From contig CALXLS010000001.1 of the NCBI GenBank assembly GCA_944389265.1, forward strand, positions 18,359 through 82,358: a DNA stretch of 64,000 nucleotides. Direction: 5' to 3'. The notes beneath the pieces are model-generated. The model ran no database searches and was not told where the DNA came from. It saw nothing but the letters and a program-made list of their open reading frames with translations. The translations under genes were made by a program, and so were the position numbers. Origin of the DNA: an uncultured Alphaproteobacteria bacterium. GTDB taxonomy: Bacteria > Pseudomonadota > Alphaproteobacteria > Rs-D84. Below, one piece after another: positions 17,884 through 24,760 of the stretch. Each line of letters starts with the position of its first letter. Position 1 is the stretch's first letter.

Positions 17884-18759
17884 ATGCAAAAATATAAATA
17901 CATAAACCTATTTTCTGGCATCGGTGGCTGGGAATTAGGACTGCAAGACTTACCAATGGAAAACATTTTGTCTTGTGAAATTGATAAGTATGCACGTCAA
18001 ACTTTCCTTGCTAATTTTCCCGACCTGCCCTGCATAAAAAATAATAAATACCCTACGGATATTCGCAAACTTAACCCGCATGACATACCAGAATTTGATA
18101 TTCTGGTTGGCAGCCCACCATGTCAATCTTTCTCAACCGCAGGACTTCGTAAAGGCTTAAAAGATTATAAAGACGATAAAGGCAATATGTTCTTCTATGT
18201 CTTGAACATTATTAAACACCACCGTCCCAAAGCATTTATTCTGGAAAATGTAAAGGGATTACTTACAGCCGAAGGTGGTAGAAGTTTTCGTATTATTCAC
18301 GACTTATTTCGTAATGCAGGTTATTCGTTTCATTATAAAGTAATAAAAGGTTGTGATTGTGGAATTCCACAGGTCCGACAGCGCGTCTTTATGGTCGGAT
18401 TTCGTGACGAGAATCAAGAAACAAGCACATTTCAGTTTCCATCCCCAGTTCCACTTAAATTTACTATGCGTGATGTGTTTAAGTGTAAAACTTGCAATAG
18501 AGATATTGGGCATACAGTTATGACAACCCGCCACAACAAAAATTATGGAGAACCTTTAAATTGGTCTGCATATATAATTGACGGGAAGGAAAGACGTATA
18601 ACATTAGATGAAATTCAAATGTTAATGGGATTACCTGATAACTTTTTGTTTCCTGTTCCTAAAACCCAACGAATGAAACAACTTGGAAACAGTATAATAC
18701 CTGATTGTGTTAATATGGTATCAAAACAGGTTCTTTTGTACTTGAAAAACATCTCTTGA
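17884..18759 (+). CDS. DNA (cytosine-5)-methyltransferase
   Basis: 291 residues with the full motif set in order: I LFSGIGGWELGL, IV SPPCQSFSTAGLRKG with the catalytic Cys, VI ENVKG, VIII QVRQRVFMVG, IX RRITLDEIQMLMGLP and X QLGNSIIP. The target-recognition region (residues about 190-235) is short. It transfers a methyl group from SAM to C5 of cytosine at an unknown sequence. It begins a plus-strand run and is followed immediately by an exported PLD-fold nuclease gene, the arrangement expected of the modification half of a restriction-modification pair. A good ribosome binding site (AAGGAG) lies ahead of the ATG. Confidence 0.93.
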   Translation: MQKYKYINLFSGIGGWELGLQDLPMENILSCEIDKYARQTFLANFPDLPCIKNNKYPTDIRKLNPHDIPEFDILVGSPPCQSFSTAGLRKGLKDYKDDKGNMFFYVLNIIKHHRPKAFILENVKGLLTAEGGRSFRIIHDLFRNAGYSFHYKVIKGCDCGIPQVRQRVFMVGFRDENQETSTFQFPSPVPLKFTMRDVFKCKTCNRDIGHTVMTTRHNKNYGEPLNWSAYIIDGKERRITLDEIQMLMGLPDNFLFPVPKTQRMKQLGNSIIPDCVNMVSKQVLLYLKNIS

Positions 18760-18776
18760 TTGGCAACTATTCTTTT

Positions 18777-19799
18777 ATGAAAAAAATATTTGTGCTTTTT
18801 TTCAGTGTTTTTATGTTGATATTCCATAGTGCCACAGCATTTGAAATATCAGACATAAAAAAATATCCTGCTATTGTTGTTAAAACAATGGTTGAAAGTG
18901 ATACGCTTCATAAAACAACAAGTAAGAAAACAGAAATACGAAATGGCGAGGCTTTACGAAAAATTCTAGGCGATGAAAAGGTAAAATTTGATACAGAATA
19001 TGTATATATAGGTGATAAAAAAATAGAAGAAGAAGGTTATACCACCTGGTATCATTACACAAGCCCGAAATCAAAAACTCAAAAGCCTGTTTATCATTTG
19101 TATTATCAAAAGAAACGTCCTATGTACGAAGGACAAGTTGGTGATACATTGGCCGTTATACGAAAATCTGATAGTGAGATAGTTTTACTTATTGTAAAGC
19201 AAGATAGTGATGCAGAAAAAGAATTATATGAAATTATCGGTATGCTGCCAAAACATACAGAAAATAAAGGATCTACATTTTGGCAACGTTTATGGAATAC
19301 AGAATCAAAACGAACCGAAGATTATGAATTAGAAGAAGAAACTTTATCACTACCTGCAATACCAGAAAAATCTTGGGTGCGTGTTTATTTCACCCCAGGC
19401 ACAGATTGTGAAAACAACATTGTTGCTGAAATCAACAATGCTAAAAAGATTGATATCGCTGTTTATTCTATAACAAACCAAAATATAGTTGATGCTATAA
19501 TAGAAGCAAAAGAACGTGGTGCAAAAATAAGGGTTATAACAGACAGATTACAATCAAAAGGCAAACATTCGTTAGTTGACGAACTTTCTGATGCAGGTAT
19601 CCCCGTTATAACAAATGTTGGACATAAGATTATGCACAATAAGTTTGCTATATTTGACGGTAAAAGAATAGAAAGCGGCAGTTATAACTGGACTGAAAGC
19701 GCAACAGAATCAAACGCAGAAAATTGTACGTTCTTTGAACAAAAAAATAAAACCTTCTCTAAACAGTTTGAATATCTTTGGGATTTATATCAAAAATAA
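18777..19799 (+). CDS. Exported PLD-fold nuclease A, candidate restriction enzyme
   Basis: The ATG at 18777, 18 bases after the methyltransferase stop, gives 340 residues. Residues 1-21 are a textbook Sec signal peptide (hydrophobic core, cleavage after SATA). Residues about 22-155 form a separate domain (KTMVESDTL..., YVYIGDKKIEEEG, then GDTLAVIRKSDSEIVLLIVK). Its pattern faintly recalls the B3-like EcoRII N-terminal DNA-binding domain. After an acidic linker, residues about 185-340 are a PLD domain with one HxK motif, HNKFAIFDGKRIESGSYNW, as in Nuc and BfiI, where two chains build one active site. Methyltransferase linkage suggests sequence-specific DNA cleavage; export argues for action outside the cytoplasm. 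Confidence 0.8.
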   Translation: MKKIFVLFFSVFMLIFHSATAFEISDIKKYPAIVVKTMVESDTLHKTTSKKTEIRNGEALRKILGDEKVKFDTEYVYIGDKKIEEEGYTTWYHYTSPKSKTQKPVYHLYYQKKRPMYEGQVGDTLAVIRKSDSEIVLLIVKQDSDAEKELYEIIGMLPKHTENKGSTFWQRLWNTESKRTEDYELEEETLSLPAIPEKSWVRVYFTPGTDCENNIVAEINNAKKIDIAVYSITNQNIVDAIIEAKERGAKIRVITDRLQSKGKHSLVDELSDAGIPVITNVGHKIMHNKFAIFDGKRIESGSYNWTESATESNAENCTFFEQKNKTFSKQFEYLWDLYQK

Positions 19800-19818
19800 A
19801 AAAAGATAACCTATTTTT

Positions 19819-19845
19819 GCTCTGGCTTGTTCCAGAGCATTTTTT
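19819..19845 (+). terminator. Terminator-like hairpin between the two methylase/nuclease pairs
   Basis: Stem GCTCTGG (19819-19825) with CCAGAGC (19832-19838), followed by A and six T. It ends only 17 bases before the next start codon, and no clear promoter lies between. Expression of the second pair probably depends on read-through or on a promoter I cannot see. Confidence 0.75.
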
Positions 19846-19862
19846 ATGCTTAAAGGAAAATC

Positions 19863-20660
19863 ATGCAAAGTAAAAAATTGCTACGTGCAAAGTTAGCAAA
19901 AAATGACGAATTTTATACACGGTATGAAGATGTAAAATCAGAATGCGACAATTATATGTCGCATTTTTTTAACAAAATCATCTATTGTAATTGCGATACA
20001 GAAAATAGCGCATTTGTAAAATATTTTACCGAACTTAAACAAAAAAAAATTATAAAAGATATTTGGTACAGCGGGGGACTTGGTGGAATAGATTTTAGGT
20101 CTAAAACATCTATAAAATTATTAAAAAAGGCGGATTTAATAATAACAAATCCGCCTTTTTCTTTATTCCGTGAATTTCTGGATTTACTTATAAAGTACGA
20201 CAAAAAATTCTTAATAATTGGTAATAAAAATGCCATTGCATATAGAAAAATATTTACGCGCATAAAAAATAATAAAATATGGTTTGGTGTGCGCAAGTGG
20301 ACTGGTGGAATACCTTTTATTACACAAGACAATAATATAAAAGAAATACCTGCAATTTGGTTTACTAATCTAAGCCACAGATTCCGCCCTGCATCGCTTT
20401 TATTAACTAAAAATTTTAATTCTGATGAATTTATAAAATATGATAATGCAAACGCTATAAATATAAATAAAACAGCAGACATACCAAAAGATTATTTAGG
20501 CGTCATGGGTGTTCCTATTAGCTTCTTAGAAAAATACACCCCAACCCAATTTGAAATACTAGGTTTAGATAAAGATTTTACTTATGATAAGGGTGCTGGA
20601 CTTATAATGGGGAAACGCATATACACAAGAATTTTTATTAGAAAAAAATCTTGCGCATAA
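19863..20660 (+). CDS. M.EcoRI-family adenine-N6 DNA methyltransferase
   Basis: 265 residues. I recognise the EcoRI methyltransferase family from KNDEFYTRYEDVKSECDNYMSHF near the start, YCNCDTENSAFVKYF, FRSKTSIKLLKKADLIITNPPFSLF and the long stretch from KYDKKFLIIGNKNAI to NKIWFGVR. NPPF is the catalytic motif IV of N6-adenine methylases. INKTADIPKDYLGVMGVPISFLEKY also matches the family. M.EcoRI methylates GAATTC; whether this shorter relative (EcoRI enzyme is about 325 residues) has the same target is unknown. No EcoRI-type nuclease follows; instead a second PLD nuclease does, overlapping its end in the longest frame. Confidence 0.88.
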   Translation: MQSKKLLRAKLAKNDEFYTRYEDVKSECDNYMSHFFNKIIYCNCDTENSAFVKYFTELKQKKIIKDIWYSGGLGGIDFRSKTSIKLLKKADLIITNPPFSLFREFLDLLIKYDKKFLIIGNKNAIAYRKIFTRIKNNKIWFGVRKWTGGIPFITQDNNIKEIPAIWFTNLSHRFRPASLLLTKNFNSDEFIKYDNANAININKTADIPKDYLGVMGVPISFLEKYTPTQFEILGLDKDFTYDKGAGLIMGKRIYTRIFIRKKSCA

Positions 20661-20686
20661 GAATATATATGTTTCATACTACCCAT

Positions 20687-21712
20687 ATGTTAAAGCGCGT
20701 ATTTTCTTTTTTTATATACATTTTTTCGATATGTTTCATATCTTTTGCATCATTTGCTTTCGAAGTTCGCGATTTAATAACCTATAACGCAGTCGCAATA
20801 AAAACTATGAAACCGACCGACACAATACGTCCAGATAAAAAGCAAACCTTACAAATCACTGGTACAAAAGACCTAGAAAAAGTTTTGGGAACAGAAAAAA
20901 AAGAATTTGAAACTCTTTATGTTTATATTGGTGAAACACAAATAGAAGAATACAGTACTGCAAAATGGTACTATTACTATCAACCATCGTGGAATGGGCG
21001 CGGACGCGGTAAATTAAACTATAAAAGAAATTCTATAACAGAATCTGGTGCTGCGGGTGATACTTTATTCGTTGCTAGAAAAAACAACAAAGAATTACTT
21101 TTTATAATAGTCGAAAAAGGAAATCCTGCAAAAGAAATAATTTTAAGGACACTCGGATTAAAAAGTGAAGAAGATACAAATACTTCTTCTTTTTGGCAAC
21201 GACTATGGCGCACAGAATCAGAACAAGCCGAAGACTATGAATTAGAAGAAGAAACTTTATCACTACCTGCAATACCAGAAAAATCTTGGGTGCGTGTTTA
21301 TTTCACCCCTGGCACAGATTGTGAAAATAATATTATCGCTGAAATCAACAATGCCAAAAAGATTGATATCGCTGTTTATTCTATAACAAACCAAAATATA
21401 GTTGATGCTATAATAGAAGCAAAAGAACGTGGTGCAAAAATAAGGGTTATAACAGACAGATTACAATCAAAAGGCAAACATTCATTAGTTGATGAAATTG
21501 AATCCGCTGGTATACCCGTTATAACAAATGTTGGACATAAGATTATGCACAATAAGTTTGCTATATTTGACGGTAAAAGAATAGAAAGTGGCAGTTATAA
21601 CTGGACTGAAAGTGCAACAGAATCAAACGCAGAAAATTGTACGTTCTTTGAACAAGAAAATAAAACCTTCTCTAAACAGTTTGAATATCTTTGGGATTTA
21701 TATCAAAAATAG
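20687..21712 (+). CDS. Exported PLD-fold nuclease B, paralogue of nuclease A
   Basis: I chose the ATG at 20687 because it places a signal peptide at the very N-terminus (MLKRVFSFFIYIFSICFISF, cleavage after ASFA). An ATG at 20669 is also possible. The mature start FEVRDLITYNAVAIKTM parallels FEISDIKKYPAIVVKTM in nuclease A. The N-terminal domain is then clearly diverged but keeps YVYIGE.QIEE and GDTLFVARKNNKELLFIIVEK. From 21230 to the stop the DNA is nearly identical to 19317-19799, giving an almost invariant PLD domain with HNKFAIFDGKRIESGSYNW. It follows the M.EcoRI-like gene as nuclease A follows the C5-methylase. Confidence 0.8.
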   Translation: MLKRVFSFFIYIFSICFISFASFAFEVRDLITYNAVAIKTMKPTDTIRPDKKQTLQITGTKDLEKVLGTEKKEFETLYVYIGETQIEEYSTAKWYYYYQPSWNGRGRGKLNYKRNSITESGAAGDTLFVARKNNKELLFIIVEKGNPAKEIILRTLGLKSEEDTNTSSFWQRLWRTESEQAEDYELEEETLSLPAIPEKSWVRVYFTPGTDCENNIIAEINNAKKIDIAVYSITNQNIVDAIIEAKERGAKIRVITDRLQSKGKHSLVDEIESAGIPVITNVGHKIMHNKFAIFDGKRIESGSYNWTESATESNAENCTFFEQENKTFSKQFEYLWDLYQK

Positions 21713-21723
21713 GTGGTATTTTA

Positions 21724-22446
21724 ATGAAATACAAAGTTTATATTTCTGTTATATTATGGCATTTAGGAACACGTAAAATTTTACCTTCAGAATATATAAA
21801 CAAAAAAACTATTAAAGATACTGCCTGTCCACTTATAGATATTTCTAAAGACAAGCGTTTTTCTTTTGATGAAATGGCTTTAAGTCGTGGTGGTTGTTGG
21901 GTTCGCGCAGATTTATTATCGATGCTTCATAGCGCAGCTGACAAATTGCCTGACGGCATAAAACTTCATTTCTTTTGTGGTTGGCGCCACCCAGCCGTTC
22001 AATGGGCTGCATGGGAAAGGGTTTTGGCACAAAAACGAAAGGCTTTCCCCGAACTAACAGAACAAGAAATAATAAGAATTACAAGAATGACCGTAGCGGA
22101 CCCTTCTCGTGGTGGGTTCGGTCCACATCAAACAGGTGGCGCGATTGATGTCGCGCTTATAAAAGACGGCGAACTTTTAGATATGGGGACAACTTTTGAC
22201 CACCATGGAATTAAAAGCCAAACTAAGTATAAAAATATAACAAAACAACAAAAACAAAACAGAAAAGCTTTATTTGACGCACTTACCGCCTCAGGTTTCT
22301 TTAACTACCCTGCAGAATGGTGGCATTATAGTTACGGTGACAGAATGTGGGCGGTGTATAACAATAAACCTTTTGCAATTTATGGTAAAATAGAGAATAA
22401 GCACTATAAGCTAACCCCAGAAGAAATAAAATATACAAAAAAATAA
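21724..22446 (+). CDS. VanX/DdpX-like D-Ala-D-Ala dipeptidase family protein
   Basis: The ATG at 21724 follows AGGTGG at 21712-21716 and gives 240 residues. The zinc-peptidase core is recognisable: GWRHPAVQ, then GPHQTGGAIDVAL giving His and Asp ligands in the HxxxxxxD spacing, and EWWHYSYGDRMWA giving the third His and catalytic Glu. This is the MEROPS M15D pattern of D-alanyl-D-alanine dipeptidases. There is no convincing signal peptide, so a cytoplasmic role in cell-wall dipeptide recycling is plausible. It starts 12 bases after nuclease B and could share its transcript, but a functional link is not obvious. Confidence 0.82.
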   Translation: MKYKVYISVILWHLGTRKILPSEYINKKTIKDTACPLIDISKDKRFSFDEMALSRGGCWVRADLLSMLHSAADKLPDGIKLHFFCGWRHPAVQWAAWERVLAQKRKAFPELTEQEIIRITRMTVADPSRGGFGPHQTGGAIDVALIKDGELLDMGTTFDHHGIKSQTKYKNITKQQKQNRKALFDALTASGFFNYPAEWWHYSYGDRMWAVYNNKPFAIYGKIENKHYKLTPEEIKYTKK

Positions 22447-22448
22447 AA

Positions 22449-22470
22449 AACCTGCTGAAATCAACAGGTT
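22449..22470 (-). terminator. Terminator of tRNA-Lys transcript
   Basis: On the minus strand the stem AACCTG/CAGGTT with a T-rich tail directly follows the tRNA 3' end. It also faces the end of the dipeptidase gene. Confidence 0.65.
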
Positions 22471-22474
22471 ATCT

Positions 22475-22550
22475 TGGTGGGGACACAGGGACTCGAACCC
22501 TGGACCCAATGATTAAAAGTCATTTGCTCTACCAACTGAGCTATGTCCCC
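22475..22550 (-). tRNA. tRNA-Lys (TTT)
   Basis: A 76-nt cloverleaf with CCA encoded (22477-22475). Acceptor GGGGACA pairs with TGTCCCC. The anticodon arm AATGA-CTTTTAA-TCATT has anticodon TTT, and the T-loop is TTCGAGT. Confidence 0.95.
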
Positions 22551-22667
22551 AAAACGGAACCGGAAATAAGATTCTTTGCAGTCTCTTTTTCCGTGGTTCG
22601 GGGGCAATTTTGACATAAAAAAATATAAATTGCAAGAAAAAATAATCTTTTTTTACTTTTTTCTTTC

Positions 22668-23333
22668 TCATATACCGTCCGCAGATTCCTCTGGCATATC
22701 CTTTTCTAACCCCGCAGACATTGTAGCACTACTATCTTGCCACTCTATTATACGCAAAATTATATTCTTTACATGCTTTGCTACTATTGTCTTGTCCCTG
22801 TGAAAATTATGTTCCGTCATCAAATGTAATATCTCGCGACTTAATGATGATAATATCTGCTCTTGCTCGCTAGTTAAAACACTCCCCTTACTGGCACGAT
22901 ATATTATCTCGTCTATTTCATACCTGTATGCACGCAAATTATTCATCTCTGACCGCGTTATTTTTAATCTTTCTGATATCTTCTTTACAGACCAATCCTG
23001 CAATTTATTAAAAGTTTCTAAGTGCACATTTACTTTTAAACCCAATGAATGACGCAAAAACACAACTATGTTTAATATCACAGAATTTACTTTATCCGAA
23101 ATATTACTGGCAAGACTTCTATTTACCTGACGAGAAATTCTATAATTTGTATAATCATACAACAAAAATACTAACGGTATAGATAACAAAGACGCCGCAA
23201 TATTATCTATTAACCCGCTAACATTCGGGTTTCTTACTTTATCTAACGATATTAAAAATAAAGTTATGCCCCCTATTACAGATAATATATACGGTATCGT
23301 TTTTAATAAAAGATTTTTCAGCATTATACTCAT
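22668..23333 (-). CDS. Membrane protein with cytoplasmic helical domain, unknown
   Basis: 221 residues. Two transmembrane segments lie near the N-terminus (about residues 10-27 and 43-61), followed by about 150 residues of predominantly helical, charged sequence with no motif I recognise. Repeated Leu/Ile spacing in LSREILHLMTEHNFHRDKT suggests helical packing. No signal cleavage site is evident. It stands alone on the minus strand between tRNA-Lys and an MFS transporter gene. A sensor or small-molecule-responsive membrane protein is possible, but nothing in the sequence proves it. Confidence 0.6.
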   Translation of the reverse strand: MSIMLKNLLLKTIPYILSVIGGITLFLISLDKVRNPNVSGLIDNIAASLLSIPLVFLLYDYTNYRISRQVNRSLASNISDKVNSVILNIVVFLRHSLGLKVNVHLETFNKLQDWSVKKISERLKITRSEMNNLRAYRYEIDEIIYRASKGSVLTSEQEQILSSLSREILHLMTEHNFHRDKTIVAKHVKNIILRIIEWQDSSATMSAGLEKDMPEESADGI

Positions 23334-23382
23334 GCTGATATTTTAATCAAAATCCCCACGACTTTTATATAAGAAGGCTTTC

Positions 23383-24627
23383 CTATACTATATCACTGCC
23401 ACCAGGACGCATCGTTTTAAAGATTTTCCCTGTCTTATTTGGCTCGTATGCACATTTATCTTTTACAAACAGCAATGCCCATAATCCAGTTAAAACTAAT
23501 ATAAGCCCAGCAAATAAAACACCATATCGCCAACTACCCAAAGTACCACCAAACCCAATTAATAAACACATTAACACATAACTCACATTATCCCCAATAC
23601 TATATAAAGACAACATTACAGGTCTATGCGATGTTGGAATAAAGTCTTGCAATCGTGCAAATAATAAAATAAATAAACCGCTATATAAGACATAACCAAT
23701 ACCCAAAAACAACAAACCTGATACAGAATAAAATACAGAAAAAGCAACAAAACTTATACCCAAAGCGCATATCGCACTATATAAAATCCAATCTTTTATT
23801 TTACTAAACCTATATGCAAAAGTCTGCCCTAAAACAGAACAACCTAAACAAAAGAATGAAACTATACCAACATATTCAACTGGCAGCCCTATTTCTACAC
23901 CGATAAGACTTAAATAATCATCCAAATACGCAAAATTTGAAAACAACCACAAAACCATAGAAACCATAAATATGCACGGCATTTTTCTGCAGATTCTGAA
24001 CGCCGTTTTCAAAAAAGATAAAGAACGAATTTTTTTATTTTTTCTGACTTTCTTAGAATTTTTATGTCTGAACTTAATCGCAAATATGAAAGCACTTGAA
24101 ATAACCAGTGCCAGAACAGACGCGAAAGTAATCCACTCATACCCAAAGAACAATAGCAAAGACCCAGACGCAGAAAAAGCAACTGCTATGGCCTGAATAT
24201 TATAAATTACACCAAGTACTTTTGCATAAATATTTCTATGATGTCTGGCACTTAACTCGTCATAAACGACCGTTTCAAACGATACATTATATATCGCAGT
24301 TTGCGTTCCCCATAAGAACATTCCCACTGCAAATCCACCAAAAGTCGGTACAAATAGCCATAGTATAAAAGCCGCTGCCTTTAAAAACTGCCCGAATATT
24401 ATTGAATATTTATGTCCTATTTTGTTTGCAAGCCATGTGACAGGGATTTGTGATGCGATTATACCAACAGATAAAATTATAAACAAAGAAGACAGTTGCA
24501 TATCTGTCATTCCGTTTTCTTGCATAAACACCGAGTATACTGGTGCCAACAAAAGCATTTTATTAAAGAAAGAAAAACCATAAATACATGTTAAAAAATG
24601 CTTTATGGCACTATGCGCCTTTTTCAT
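23383..24627 (-). CDS. Major facilitator superfamily transporter
   Basis: 414 residues with about 12 hydrophobic helices. MFS features are present: the loop 2-3 region VTWLANKIGHKYSIIFGQFLK resembles motif A, and a basic central loop (RHKNSKKVRKNKKIRS, near residue 190) divides the two six-helix halves. The helical pattern VSFETVVYDELSARHHRNIYAKVLG is typical of the subgroup near drug/nucleoside MFS exporters. The substrate cannot be inferred. It has no partner gene in a clear operon. Confidence 0.82.
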   Translation of the reverse strand: MKKAHSAIKHFLTCIYGFSFFNKMLLLAPVYSVFMQENGMTDMQLSSLFIILSVGIIASQIPVTWLANKIGHKYSIIFGQFLKAAAFILWLFVPTFGGFAVGMFLWGTQTAIYNVSFETVVYDELSARHHRNIYAKVLGVIYNIQAIAVAFSASGSLLLFFGYEWITFASVLALVISSAFIFAIKFRHKNSKKVRKNKKIRSLSFLKTAFRICRKMPCIFMVSMVLWLFSNFAYLDDYLSLIGVEIGLPVEYVGIVSFFCLGCSVLGQTFAYRFSKIKDWILYSAICALGISFVAFSVFYSVSGLLFLGIGYVLYSGLFILLFARLQDFIPTSHRPVMLSLYSIGDNVSYVLMCLLIGFGGTLGSWRYGVLFAGLILVLTGLWALLFVKDKCAYEPNKTGKIFKTMRPGGSDIV

Positions 24628-24701
24628 ACCCTTCCTCGTTTATAAAACCGAATAACTTATTGTATTATAACTCAAAAGCCTCCTTTTTTGTACTAAAAAC
24701 A

Positions 24702-24730
24702 TTGAATTTTTTGTCAAAAAGTGTTATAAT
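24702..24730 (+). promoter_or_regulatory. Promoter of the 803-residue protein gene
   Basis: TTGAAT (24702-24707), a 17-bp spacer and TATAAT (24725-24730). The GAGG ribosome binding site is at 24751-24754, ahead of the ATG at 24761. Confidence 0.7.
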
Positions 24731-24760
24731 TATTTGGGTATAAAGCAACAGAGGTTTCTG

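Noticed and set aside
18777..21712. Purely lipid-cleaving phospholipase D role for the two exported proteins
   Set aside because: A single HxK motif per chain with the HNKFAIFDGK.IESGSYNW pattern and strict pairing with DNA methylases favour a nuclease, although lipid hydrolysis is not excluded by sequence alone.
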